Shown: one piece after another, positions 22,157 to 33,816 of the stretch
Layout of the letters: every line of letters begins with the position of its first letter
Numbering within the stretch: position 1 is the first letter of the stretch
Source: Bryoerythrophyllum caledonicum
Taxonomy: Eukaryota > Streptophyta > Bryopsida > Pottiales > Pottiaceae
Assembly (NCBI GenBank): GCA_963971425.1
Contig: OZ020516.1
Span: 36,754,199-36,818,198, forward strand
DNA: 64,000 nucleotides
Direction of reading: 5' to 3'
Notes under the pieces: generated by a model
Databases searched by the model: none
What the model was told of the DNA's origin: nothing
Seen by the model: the letters and a program-made list of their open reading frames with translations, nothing else
Translations under genes and position numbers: made by a program

Positions 22157-23563
22157 CTAGAACTTCTCTAGCAATGCTGCAAAATTCCTATCCATATTTT
22201 TCAAGAAATTAGTGGATTCTTGAAATGTAGTAAGAAGGGCGCTGGAATTACCAACCACTTGTTCCAAAAGCCCTTCAATCTTGTCTTGAGTCTTCTTCTT
22301 CTTCTCTTGTGTTGTTGGGACTGGAATTGATGTTGAAATTGTTTGAGCAGATGTAGGTGAAGACGGAGTGAGATGTTCTTCAATAATTTCCGTTGCACTT
22401 GCTGGAATTTGATTGTGTACACTTGCTCTGTTGCTATTCCATTCGTCCATTTCATTAAACCGTTTGCAGTCTTGTTTCCTATCCGTCCCAGAAACCTCAT
22501 TAGCCCTCTTGTCTGTTCTATACTCCTTCAGAATGCTCTTGTATTTCTTCTTGCATGATAACCATGTACGGCTGAAACCTTTGATTGCTGCCACCATACG
22601 GATCTGTAATTTGATCCACGTATTAACCCCTGCAAGAAGCACACAAAAAGATGATCAAAACATTGAAAAAGATGCATTAAGGGCTCAAAAACGGTGATTG
22701 AAAAAAAATTCCAGCACCTAGGAATTGACAGTTTAAAGCTCAAATAGGCAACGGGAAGAGATGTGCACATGAGAAGAGGTTGGTAGGATGGTAGAGATGT
22801 TCGGAGGAATCTCTTTGCACGGTGGGGACCGGTAGAGGTGTTCGGAGGAATCTCTTTGCTCGGTGGGGACCGGGGTTCAAATCCCCGCGTGCGCGAGGAG
22901 ATGGTGGTCCCGAATCTAGACCCGCGAAGCCTCCGCGGCAGCGGCCGGCGTAGTTTTGGGGGGAGGGGGGGCAAGGGCATGCGTAGAAGGCCAAGGCCTT
23001 CTACGGCCTCATCATACGGCCCACATACGCCCGCATTCGCCCCGCTAATTGAATTGAAACGAAAGTTTTGTTTTGGACAAAATACCTTGCTTATTTACTA
23101 TCCGTGCGAATTCATCATCCATCTCTCCTCGGATAGCAATCAACTCGTGTACTTCAAAATCCCTCCACTTCACTGGAGCAACTCCTTCCTCATCCGACTC
23201 TCCAAACTCAATTACGTCAGTTTTGGTGGGTGTCTTCTTTGCCTTCCCTCTAGGTGCAGCCTTCTCTTTAAATGGACGCCCCCTCTTCTTCCCTACGCCC
23301 TTTGCAGCTACAGCCACCTCTTCCTTCACTTCTAAAATCTCAGCTCCAATAGTAGAAGAAGGCACAAGAGAAGGAGGTCGGAATGTACTAGAAGAAGAGC
23401 TAAAAATATTCGGACCATGCGGCAATTGAGGATGTAGAATCTGAAATGTAGGATTGGTCCTGAAAATTGGAGCTGCAATTTCTTGCATCCATTGTGAATT
23501 CTGGGACCATTCTTGTCCTTGCGACTCCTTAAAGGAGTCTCTATCCGAACTGTACCCCTCCAT
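22157..23563 (-). CDS. Harbinger Myb/SANT-like DNA-binding protein (ORF1)
   Basis: Two minus-strand exons, 23563-23086 and 22629-22157, join over a 456-nt GT-AG intron to give 316 residues with no stop. Residues 1-80 are Ser/Gln-rich. An AT-hook-like basic segment GVGKKRGRPFKEKAAPRGK lies at 89-107 and can serve as nuclear signal. The SANT/trihelix-like domain starts at VKWRDFEVHELIAIRGEMD (131-149) and runs over the splice junction into NTWIKLQIRMVAAIKGFSRT and WLSCKKKYKSILKEYR. The C-terminal half is Ser/Thr/Pro-rich and ends in a helix, MDRNFAALLEKF. In known Harbingers this protein binds element ends and brings the transposase into the nucleus. Its TAG stop occupies 22157-22159, touching the transposase stop. 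Confidence 0.85.
22781..22890 (+). repeat. tRNA-like (SINE-like) sequence in the Myb-like gene's intron
   Basis: GGTTCAAATCC at 22874-22884 is a near-consensus Pol III B box, and the wider CGGGGTTCAAATCCCCG forms a perfect T-arm (5-bp stem, 7-base loop). TGGTAGGATGG at 22781-22791 is one base off an A box. Between them a 41-bp unit is duplicated in tandem (22792-22832 and 22833-22873); with one copy removed the A-B spacing becomes tRNA-like. The 3' end of the insertion is not defined. Confidence 0.5.
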
Positions 23564-24389
23564 GCTTCGAAAAAAAAAACAAAGGAAAAAAAACAAGCCA
23601 AAATGATAAAATACAGCAAGAACAAGGCACACAAGACAAGTGAAGGAATGATTTGAGGAAAATGATGAAGGTCTTCTCTACTTTGAGTTCAAAGTCTAAC
23701 GGCATGAGGTAATAAAGGGTAACGGCATGACCGCCATTGTCTCTACGGTAACGTTGGGCCGCTTAAAAAAAAACGACTTAAAAAATAATAAAACTGCAGT
23801 TTTTGGCCCATGGTCCCCTCGTTTTGCAACGAGAGAACCCATTTGGCCTCTCTCGCCGCAAATTCCGGGGGACCCTCCAACATTATCCATTAGGCCTATT
23901 TCTAGGCCTTTTGAGGACCTCAACTCCTTTGGTCACTCTTCTTTTTTTCTCCTAGTGTAAACCCAAGTCATCCCGGGACGAGTTGATGGAGCCAATCACA
24001 GATTTAAGAGGGTCATGGGACGAGTTCTTGGTCCGTAGTGTAAACCGCCCCTAAGCCCCCCTAAAACGGACAAGTTAAGGAATGTGCATACATGAGGAGA
24101 GGAGATAATTATACTGTTATTTTTTCAGTGATAGCCAATAGAATTACAATTCCAACCCAAGTGATTTTATATTTTTTCAATGAAATCTCAATTAGTTATG
24201 AATTTTCAAACTGTGCAACCATGTTTAGAGGGTACCCCCCATAACCAACGACCAAAAGTAAGGGTCTTGACTAATAGCAAACCTCCATTTGGAGCTCAGT
24301 TGGTGGTAATGGGATGGAAGAGGGTTGGATACAACCCAATTTTACAGGCATTGGCTATGGGTTTTTGTTGGTTATGGGGAGGCTTACCT

Positions 24390-24536
24390 TATATATTACT
24401 AAATCTATGTCCGATGGGCATTGATTTAATGGTGGGACAAACAAACACTATATTCACTCTGGCTTCCTTTGGAGACTAGATTTATTCTTCTTCTTAGAAT
24501 TTGGTTGGTATATGTGAGACCACCATGTGACATTTA
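24390..24536. other. Short spacer between MITE A3 and T1 copy 2
   Basis: No gene or repeat recognised. The sequence before the T1 left end reads TTTA in place of TTAA. Confidence 0.3.
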
Positions 24537-25435
24537 CCCCGAAAGGCCTGTGACAATTTCACACCAAAAACACTTCAAAATTGTTGATTCTAGTGCAATG
24601 AGTAAGGAAGGAAATAAAACCTTAGATTTATCCTTTTGACTGAGGGGATCTCCATTAAGACTTACTTAGTAGTGCACTCACAAAATTTCATTGACCGCAC
24701 AGATTGAAAGATTATTGTATTTGAAGTCAAGAAAATGGTTCATTTTTTTCCCTCCATTGAGTGGATCAGCAGACTTTGACTTCACTTGGTATCAAATTTT
24801 TGCATTACACAAGGTCTAAATCTTTTTCCATTGTGTTAAGCATAATGTTAGTTCTGTATACACCAATTTGTAGCATATTCAAAACAAGTGTGCAAGGAGT
24901 GGAGATTCAAAAATTATCAACTCACGATGTATTTTTTTGAGAATTTAAGATGTTTCAGAATGATAATCTGGATGGAAAATAAGAAGGTTTACACCACATA
25001 TTGTTGTAGGAAAAATAAAAAGTGAAAAATATGAAGATCTCTAGGTTTTATGTAGAAAAGATGAAGCTTTTCCCCCCACTTGCCCGAAATGTGCAAAAAT
25101 GTATGACTTGAGGTTAAATGTTTTTTTGCACTAAACACAAGAATTTTTTTTTTACTACTTCAAAGAACGTAATATTCTCTACATGTATGGAAAATCTCAA
25201 TGTCAATAGAGACTTCTAGCAAAATTTTGGAGCTGCCCAGAGCCCCTATTTCTAACTTTGAGTGGTACTAACTTTCAAACCATGAATCCAAAAATAATAA
25301 TAAAATAATCTCCATGGAGCTCTTATCAAGGTAAATCTAGTATAAGAGTTTTTTAAATTAAAAAAAATTGTCAAATTTTAGGAACCTGCGTACACCCCAA
25401 AACGTACGCCCCACATACACTTGGGATTTCAGGGG
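24537..25435 (-). mobile_element. TTAA-flanked element, family T1, copy 2
   Basis: About 899 bp, same orientation as copy 1. The left end is CCCCGAAAGGCCTGTGACAA and the right end TTTCAGGGG against TTAA at 25436-25439. The left target reads TTTA. The interior follows copy 1 through the ACACAAGGTCTAAATC-like and GTGCAAGGAGTGGAG-like phrases. Confidence 0.68.
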
Positions 25436-25439
25436 TTAA

Positions 25440-25654
25440 CCCCTAAAGGACTAGAGTCTCCTTCGGGGGGATTCCTTGATTTTTGGGTAGGTTCCTAAAA
25501 TTCGAAAGAAAATCAATTTTCTCTGAAATTTTTATTCTAGATTGCCTTTGATAAGAGCTTTGTGGACATATTTTTATTTTATTTTTTAGATTTGTGGTTT
25601 GAAAGTTAGTACCACTTATAGTTTTTGAGGGAAATTGTCAAGGAACTTTAGGGG
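25440..25654 (+). mobile_element. TTAA-flanked element, 215-bp deletion derivative of T1
   Basis: It starts CCCCTAAAGGACTAGAGTCT and ends GTCAAGGAACTTTAGGGG, the typical right end of T1, with TTAA at 25436-25439 and 25655-25658. The middle of the family is missing. It shares its left TTAA with T1 copy 2, which lies head to head with it, so the junction is the palindrome AGGGGTTAACCCCT (25431-25444). Confidence 0.7.
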
Positions 25655-26164
25655 TTAAACCGTGTCGTGCGCCATTAAATCTAGGGGGAGCAAGATATAA
25701 TGGGCTTCATCGTCACGGGTGGTTTTACAGGAAGCATCCATACATAAGCCAAGGCGGTCGGATGGAATGATTCTGAGCTTGGACCTCTGCCCGGAGCATG
25801 ATTGCAGGAGCTGGTATTTTGGTTTTGTCATGAGCCATGGCGGGATTCGTTTCGAGGGCTGCATCCACATTACCCATGCAAAGGTGAAACCAAAGTGTGG
25901 TCTCTGGTTTGCAAGAGGACACACAGTACGGATCAGTCATTGATCAAGGACACCAAGTACAAAACAAATGACAAAACCAGCCATTCATTTTACGTTTCCT
26001 CAGCCATTGACCCCGGCGACGAGGTCAACATGACCGAGCAAGCAAGGCACGCAAATAATAAAACTCCATCTTCCCCCCTGTAATTGATGCTAATCGTCCA
26101 TTTCACTGTGATTAAGCAGGCTCACATCGCTGACACTTCACTTTTTAAATTGTAGCGTATCACT

Positions 26165-26390
26165 TCATTCACACCGTACATTCGGGTCACTTTTGGCTCA
26201 AATAATTAATTTTTTCACATTCGTAGGTATCACCTAGGCATTACTCGGGTATCATCCGGGCATTACATGGGTATTGCCTAGGCATTACATGGATATCACC
26301 TAGACGAATCTCTTGAAAATTTTGGACATTCTTCATTGTGTACAAATTTATTATGTACGAAACCGACCGGCATGTAGGGTACATGCCTAA
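26165..26390 (+). repeat. Dispersed repeat G, copy 2
   Basis: A run of GGTATCACCTAGGCATTAC-like units (at least five in about 90 bp), then TCTTGAAAATTTTGGACATTC and CATTGTGTAC. Related to 12000-12245 (inverted) and 52465-52680. Confidence 0.5.
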
Positions 26391-27489
26391 CTTGGTCAAC
26401 ACCCACTTCGTAATCAACTCACTTCGGATGATTCAGTGCCGCCCAAAGCTAGCAACTTCAAGTCATGTTGTGGACGTACAACAAAGGAACCACAAGTCTC
26501 ACTAAGTGCGTCCCTTCAAGACTCAAAACCACAGATTCAGTTGATGGATAGAGAGCTCGCACCAAACTCGTATGATTACCTATTATTAAAATCAAAGTTG
26601 GAGTTGGGAACTTTGCGACCTCCTCGCAAGACGACAAGTCTACTCACCAAGACGGATGTTTTTAAATGATTTTTGCCTAGTCATCAAACTGTTGTGTGAA
26701 GACAGTCAACATGGACTTTGCACGTTGACATCCCTTTTCCAACCAGTCAACTAGGGTATCGCATAATTTTTTTTTATAAAAAGCTTGTCCTTCGCGTGGG
26801 CCAATAGACACGGCCAATTGTTTGTTTTGTAGCATTGTTCTAGAAACTCCCGCGGAATGGTATTTTCACTTTGAAGTTGGGTCAGAGATATTGCTAACAA
26901 CAAAGACAAAGAGAACCTTAGGAGTAGGCCTCAAATTTACTAAACTTAGCGTCTGGAAAAGCAATCACGCCCCAGTTTGCTGTCATTCCTGAACAGATTT
27001 CTGTACCGAGATTTTGCCGTAGATTGGTGCAGATGTTATATGTATGTTACTAATCCACAAATTCCTTCATGATTTCTATGGGTATAAAAAAAAGAAAAAA
27101 GAAAAGTGATGCAATGATGCATAGCTGAGAGCTGCATTCTATCGTTCAAAGCTGCATGTACAAACAATGCAAGGCGTTCGCAGTACCTACCGATCGTTTG
27201 CACAAGACCCAATTTCAACTTTTCACAGTTGCTGGGTCATTGCTGACATTCTCCCCAAGGTGCAAGTGGAGGGAACCTACAACTCTCGCCGTGGCTATGG
27301 CTATGCTTTCAAATGTGAAAAATGTGATAGGATGAGGATACAAAACCCAATCCCAAGACTATTCTACATGCTAGTTTTTGAATAATGGTGTGGTATAAAC
27401 TTAGTATCATAGTGGAGAATCTTGTTATAAAATGTGTGACCATTCAAAATCATTTATATAGGCATATCTATATATTATACTACTAAAAT

Positions 27490-27605
27490 CATAATTTACG
27501 CAGTGAAGCACGCAGCGATCAACCACGCAGTTAGCCGTGCAGTGAACTTAGAAACGTTGTAGTCAACCGTGTAGTTACTTGCGCAGTCAACTGTGCAATG
27601 AATCA
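27490..27605. repeat. Degenerate 12-bp-like tandem repeats
   Basis: About nine variants of a short phrase such as CAACCGTGCAGT (ACGCAGTGAAGC, ACCACGCAGTTA, GCCGTGCAGTGA, AACCGTGTAGTT, TTGCGCAGTCAA, CTGTGCAATGAA) follow each other. Noncoding in any supported frame. Confidence 0.6.
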
Positions 27606-28044
27606 TGTTACCTTTTTAATTTATAGGTTGTAATATAAAAACTACATTAAAATGGTTGGACTAATGAGTTGCAAAGCAAGCACCAATTGCTAGGGTGAAA
27701 AGAGCATGGGCCCCTGCAATACCGAGGTGATACCCTTGAGTTGCACTCCATCAAAAGAGCTCGGGCTTTGCTCCACTAAATGAATGTTGCAAAAGTGCAA
27801 TTATAAGCAGATAATACTCTGATTGGTAAACAATAAAATCCTAAACCCATATTTGGTTTTTACTATGAATGATCATTTTAGATAAACTCTATACTTTGAG
27901 GAATTTAAATTGTCATGAAATAATATAGAGAATTGTCTATGTTAGTGAGTCTGTAATAACTCCAATTAATATCATTTGACTCTTTTTTAAAAATTTCAGA
28001 TGTTGAGGATACTTTATTAATTTATTAATTTTAAGCCAATTTAA

Positions 28045-28950
28045 CGCGTAAAGGCCCAAGAGTCCCCTTGGGGGACTCTAGAAGGTTTGGGCAGGTCCCT
28101 ATGGTGTCAATTTATAGCATTCCTTTTTGAAATTTCTACTGTAGATGGACATTGCTAAAATCTTCATGTGAGTCCAATTTTTCTCCCCAATCGGACATTT
28201 TATGAAAAAGTTATAGGGTTGAATTTCAAATGGGGAGAGCGGGTACGTCGGGCAATTCCAAAATCAATTGCCAGGACAATCTATTGAATGTGAGATTTTC
28301 AATACTAGAAAATAATATTATTTCCTGTCACATTGTCTTGATCTCTTGCATTCTAATCTTAGTCAAACATTTTCACACATTGTCACACTTTGTCGGGCAA
28401 GGTACCAAAAAAACTTCTTCTTTTCCACATAAAACTTAGAGATCTTCATATTTCTTACATTTTATTTTTCAACTACAAGAAGTAGTCTAAACCTTCTTAT
28501 TGACCACTCGGATTATCATTCTAAAACATATTTAGTTCACAAAAAAATAAAACGTGAATTGGCAATTATTGAACCTCCACTCCTTGCACATTTGTTTTGA
28601 ATATGCTTCACCCCTTCTCTACCTCTAAAAATTAGTGTACAAGGAACTAACATCATGATTAACATGATGGTAATGTTTTCAAACCTTGTGTAGTGCAAAA
28701 TTTTACACCAAGTGTAATCAAAGTGTGATGATCCACTCAAAGTAGGGAAGAAAAAGAACGATTTTCTCTACTTCAAACATTATAATCTTCCAATCCGTGC
28801 GGTCAACGTTTATGAAATTTTGTGAGGACGTTAATGAAATTTTGTGAGGACGTTAATGAATAAGTATTAATTTGGATCCTATGGTTAGGTGTAGAAATAA
28901 AAGGTTTTGATCACCTCATTACTCATTGCAATAGAACGAGCAAAAGCATG
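28045..28950 (+). mobile_element. TTAA-flanked element, family T1, copy 3 (right end lost)
   Basis: It starts CGCGTAAAGGCCCAAGAGTC after TTAA (28041-28044) and continues with CCCCTTGGGGGACTCTAGAA and the T1 interior in plus orientation. The match fades near 28950 without a right terminus or TTAA. A 28820-28855 phrase (ATGAAATTTTGTGAGGACGT) is duplicated in tandem. Confidence 0.65.
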
Positions 28951-31085
28951 ATGTGGACAAAATGTAGCTATTGCTTTGTGGATGCATACCTGTACCCATC
29001 TTGTACTTTAGCTTGCATAGTTATGGATAGATGTAAGCATTGTGCATATGTTGTTTTAGCCCCTTAAGAAAAGCAAACATCAACTCTAGAAAAGCTTGTT
29101 AGATTATGCTTGAAACTAATGAGGGCTACTTGATATATGTTATTAGAATCATTGTCAAAGTAATGACATATTGAAAACCATAATTTGAATGAAGTCAAAC
29201 CTCTAACTTTAATTGAATAATTTAAGGCTAGACTCTTTCAAATGTTGCAAAGGTCATTGTAAAATTTAACGTTTATATCATCCAAAAATATATATATATA
29301 TATAGAATAAATTTATAATTACAAAGAACTAAATTTTCCAAGCATCCTCTTTGATGAAGGCTATGATGTTGCAAATAAGATCATAGATTTTTTCATTATT
29401 GCAACTATAACCTTGCATCTTTTAAGATAGTAATCTCTTGATTTGTAGATATGTGATTTAATTTTGAGTGTATTTGAGATATAGAGCTCGAAGCAGATGC
29501 AAAAATATAGCAAAGCACAATGCTTATTTGTCATGTCAAGACTAAGTAACTATAACTAGATAAGAATATTGTATAATCCATTTAATTAGTTCTAATTGAT
29601 AGAAAATTGAACTAACTAGTCTTGTATTAGATGTTTTTGTTAACAAGACTAAAGACATGTTTTTCTTTAGGAAATAAGAAATTCTACCTTTCTTAGAAGC
29701 GGTTCAAAAAGATGGAACAAAATGACATTATTTTTGTTGATTTTAGATAACCTTGACATTGATTGACTCTTACAAGCTTCCTTTAATGAACAGGTGGTGA
29801 GATCCTATCTCAATTTTAGAATCATTGTTATATAATAATTAACCCTCGTGTAATATTCACAAAATCAAAATAACATATATGGATGAATATGGGTGTAACA
29901 TTCATGAGCAATCAATTTTTTAGAGTAATATAGCATATACAAAACCAATTACTTAAAAGTGAAAAATAAATATAATAGATATGTTTTAAGGACTTCTTTA
30001 CGTCTTCATATACATTATAAAAACTTAAGAAGTTGAGAATAAATAATCATTATTATGTAATGTATATTACGTAAATCAATTGAATGATATTGTAAGGAGT
30101 TGAATTCAAATTTATTACAAAGTGTACATACTTTTATCCTACCATCCTAACATGAGCCAACAACACTTTGTTTATGCCATAAACATGCTTTCTAAACTTT
30201 TTCTTTGGAAAAATGAGTTTTTAGTATTCTCTGTCAACTTAAAATTTGATTGTTTTGAAGGTTTGTTTTGCAATGAGAGTTTTTCACCACAAGGTTTGGA
30301 AATTTTTTAGAACTGCAATAATTTTGTAAGTGTCTACATTGACATGAAAATAGTTAGAGGAGATTCTTAATATTGCTAGAAGAAAAAAGTATTTGTAGGG
30401 AAAAAGAGGGTGGCAATTGTCATTGGAAGACACCAATTTTCATTGACATGAGTCTTCAAACATTGGATATAATTATTTCTTTTGTATTAAAATTTACTAG
30501 TGTATAATATGAAAGGGTTTTACAAACATTATATTATAATATTATTAATAGCGCAGGTATATATATACTTGTACAAGAAAAATTGAAATGTACAATCTAC
30601 AACCTTTCTCTACATACAAACTACAAAAATCCACTTCATGTAATAGATTAGAATGATTTCCTTTAAATCTACCCTTTCAAAGAGACCTTAAAATTCTATA
30701 GATTAATTTTCAAAAAATCAACATTTCATAAAAGATTTTGTTATACTTGAGTTATTTGTAAAGTCACCCAACGTTCAATAAGACACCCCATCTTTCAATC
30801 TTAATTCTACTACTACTCACTCCTAATAGCTATTAAAGTCTCCTTCCACAAAAAATATGGAAGTCTCCTTGAAAGTCTTCCAACTTTACAATCTTATGCT
30901 AATAATCCACTCCACGTGGAGAAGGTGAGTTGGTTTGGGCGAAATGTAGGGGGAACTACAACTTGCCAACTCTCCAGGAAGTTGAGATATTATGGGCAAA
31001 CTTTGGGTTGCATAGGGTAGGATCTAAGAACATCAATTGCCATTCATACTCATGCATTTTTCAAATTTATTATTGTTTATTTCAT
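28951..31085. other. AT-rich intergenic DNA, no gene seen
   Basis: No supported coding region. Strongly AT-rich with a short (TA)n at about 29290-29301 and another near 30560. Nothing else stands out. Confidence 0.4.
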
Positions 31086-31620
31086 TGGCACAAGATAATC
31101 AAAATTTAATTGCAAGGAAGAAACCAGAAACAACAGAAAGAGCACGCCAAGGCTAGCCACACAACATACACCATCGAGCAACTAACAAAACTCACAAACT
31201 CAGAACACCCTGCTACCCTCTGCACAACCTCAAAACAACCCCAATTGGTGTCGAATCGGGTGGTGGCTTTGATCCTACTTTGATAAGAATTGGTGGTTGC
31301 GACCCACCCCAATATTCATGCATTTTATTGAAGTAGAGGAAGAATAAGAGCATGAAATCTCTCATGCTCGAATTCTTCTTGGATATGCTCTATTTCTTCA
31401 AGGATAGTCAACCAAAATGCATGATCCATCTCGACCAAATTAATACGTTTTCTTGACTTAGCATTGGAGATTTGATGGATAAGGTCAGTTATCCGGAAAA
31501 GAAATGTCCGATGCAGCCTTCAACTAGCGCTCGCAAAAGGCTCCCATTTCTGTTCATGTGTTAAGTCAGTCCAACTTTATTCTACTTGTATGGTACTAAA
31601 AGGGCACCATGTGTATAAAA
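31075..31620 (-). mobile_element. LINE 3' end remnant, copy 1
   Basis: Read on the minus strand, the segment ends with AATTTTGATTATCTTGTGCC and has upstream the phrases CCACCACCCGATTCGACACC and GGCTAGCCTTGGCGTGCTCT. These are shared with 33118-33390, which in turn has a LINE-type coding remnant above it. The 5' boundary is not visible. Confidence 0.5.
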
Positions 31621-32015
31621 TCTACTGGGGATGAGGTTGGAATAATGTATGACTGAGATGCTCATCATTTCTACCTCCAATTATTTTCAGGCTTTTCAAG
31701 CGCATGCGCTCCTTTGTGAAAGCAAAACGGAGGAGAACGTGGAGGAGAAAAAAGAAAAAAGAAAAAAGAAGTGTGATTATTCTACTGAAGGAAATTATTC
31801 TCAATATTTTTATTTGAACCACACACTTTAAAAACAATATTCTAGAAAACAATGTGCTTTAGCCTTTTGCATAGCCGTAAAATAGGGTGCAAAAAAATTG
31901 AATGTAACACTTATTCGACATTTGAATGATTCTAATCCCCAATTTATATATCAATATAAACTACATTTTGGATATTAGCCTTTACATCTTATTTCTAGTA
32001 GCCTTTAAATCTTAA

Positions 32016-32957
32016 CCCCTAAATTTCCAAGAGTCCCCTCGGGGGACTCTAGAAGGTTCGGGCAAGTTCCTATAGTGAAATTTTCTAGTAGTTTTCTTCG
32101 AAATTTTTAATGTAAATGGACATTACTAAAAGCTTTGTGTGAGTCCAATTTTTTCCTAAATCCGGCATTTTATGAAAAAGTTATAGGGTTTTGAAGTTCG
32201 TATGGGGAGAGCGGGCACGTCGGGCAACTCCAAAACTTTTGCTAGGACACTCTATTTAATGTGAGATTTCCTATACTAGCTAATAATATTATTTCATTTC
32301 ATATTTTCAAAAAAAATCTCTTGTCTTTAGTGAAAAAATTGCATATAAATCCAAGTCAAACATTTTCACACATTATCGCACATTGTCGGGCAAGGTACCA
32401 AAAAAACTTCTACTTTTCCACATAAAACTTCAAGATCATCATATTTTTTACTTTTTATTTTTTCCGCAGCATTATGTGGTGTAAACCTTCTTATTGACTA
32501 TTTGGAATCTCATTCTAAAACATATTTAGTTCAAAAAAAAAAAACGCAAATTGACAATTTTTTAGCCTCCACTCCTTGCACAATTTTTTTGAATATGCTA
32601 CACCCTTTCTCTACCTCTAAAAATTGGAGTACAAGGTACTATTATCATGCTTAACATGATGGAAATATATTTAGACCTTGTGTAGTGCAAAAATTTGACA
32701 CCAAGTGAAGTCAAAGTCTGTTGATCCACGAAACATAGGGAAGAAAATGGACCCTTTTCTCTCTTCAAACACTATAATATTACAATCTGTGTGGTGAATC
32801 TTTATGAATGTTTTTGTGTAAGTTACTTAATAAGTTTCAATTGAGATCCTACAGTTAAAACTAGAAGTAAAAGTTTTAGATTTCGTCCTTACTCATTGCA
32901 CTAAAACAAGCAGTTTTGAAGTGTTTTTGGTGTGAAATTGTCAAAGCAATTTAGAGA
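32016..32957 (+). mobile_element. TTAA-flanked element, family T1, copy 4
   Basis: A 942-bp full-length copy with TTAA at 32012-32015 and 32958-32961. The left end is CCCCTAAATTTCCAAGAGTC and the right end is GTCAAAGCAATTTAGAGA (family consensus TTTAGGGG). The left end contains an internal palindrome GAGTCCCCTCGGGGGACTC. No ORF. Confidence 0.75.
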
Positions 32958-33117
32958 TTAACCCAAAGTTGGCTTTTTAATGAAATTCGTTGAAATAGAT
33001 TTGAAGTTAGGTCTAGATTGTGCTCCAACAATCTTAGCTCAATCCAAGATGTGTTGAAAGTATGGCAAGCATTTTAGTTCATTGGTGTTAGTTTTGGCCA
33101 TTTTTTCATACATAAAT

Positions 33118-33745
33118 GTTTTTTTAGTATTATCATTTTATTGTTTTTGGCACAAGAAAACCAAAATTTATTTGTAGAGAAGAACCATTAAAACACACAA
33201 AAGAGCACACCAGGGCTAGCCAGACAAACAAACACAACCTGACCACTAACTAAACTTACATACCGAAGTCACTCTAATACCTTGTCTATTGCACACAACC
33301 TCAAAGCAATCCTTAGTGGCGTCAAATTGGGTGGTGGCATCAATCCTACCTTGATCGGAGTTGGCCGTCATGACTGTACCTTGTGCTACCATGTCGTAGT
33401 CATTTAATCCTTGTCATACGACACTTTGCATCTTGTACTCACTCTAGTGATAGTGATTGAAAATCTAGTCATTCCTTGCAATCCAGAGAGTCCAAAGCGT
33501 AATACCCCTCAACAAGAGCCAAAACTTGCTGATAGTTCTAAACTTTATGGATTGCCTAGTCCCAAAGATGACATGCCTTGGATTGAACTTCTCCCATTGA
33601 GCTCCACTCACGTTACCAACCACATTAAGGATCTTGATGACATTATCCCTAAAAAAGCTTAGTAGCGGGTAGTCCCAAAATTTGTGACAAGCACTTTCGA
33701 CTTCACCTTGTGCGGTTGCTGACCGTGCATTGTTTGTCCACCTCA
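33118..33745 (-). mobile_element. LINE 3' end remnant, copy 2, with RT C-terminal reading frame
   Basis: On the minus strand, about 33745-33450 reads in one frame as GEVESACHKFWDYPLLSFFR, then KFRTISKFWLLLRGITLWTL and WIARND followed by a stop. Cys-His spacing before FW and the LLRG-TLW-WI-RND ending are typical of the C-terminus of plant non-LTR retrotransposon polyproteins (zf-RVT region). A 3' UTR of some 300 bp follows and ends TTTTGGTTTTCTTGTGCC, shared with copy 1. Upstream reverse transcriptase is missing, so it is a 5'-truncated copy. Confidence 0.55.
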
Positions 33746-33816
33746 GTGTAGGCGTGGTGCCGCCACTGGTTGACCACCACGATTGTATTCTTTTGAATGA
33801 CGTTCAGATAATGCCT

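Larger units (their letters stand above)
20395..24051 (+). mobile_element. PIF/Harbinger DNA transposon, structurally complete
   Basis: A 3657-bp element. Its 25-bp terminal inverted repeats start GGGGCGGTTTACACTA and agree at 23 of 25 positions. It is flanked by TAA on both sides (20392-20394 and 24052-24054), the 3-bp target duplication typical of PIF/Harbinger. It carries the two genes usual for this superfamily, a DDE transposase on the plus strand and a Myb/SANT-like protein on the minus strand, converging tail to tail. TIR similarity and only one obvious coding lesion suggest a fairly recent insertion. Confidence 0.93.
20388..24389 (+). mobile_element. MITE family A, copy 3, split by the Harbinger insertion
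   Basis: The left seven bases AAGGTAA lie at 20388-20394, and the element resumes at 24052 with TAAGCCCCCCTAAAACGGAC and ends GAGGCTTACCTT at 24389. Removing the 3657-bp Harbinger element and one TAA restores the terminal AAGGTAAGCCCCCCTAA of the family, so the insertion fell inside the MITE's own terminal repeat. Confidence 0.82.
25655..28044. other. Intergenic, no supported gene
   Basis: Frames of 60-93 codons near 25655-26083, 26436 and 27167 have no recognisable product and I do not call them. Dispersed repeat G lies at 26165-26390 and a degenerate short tandem array at 27490-27605 (separate entries). Confidence 0.4.
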
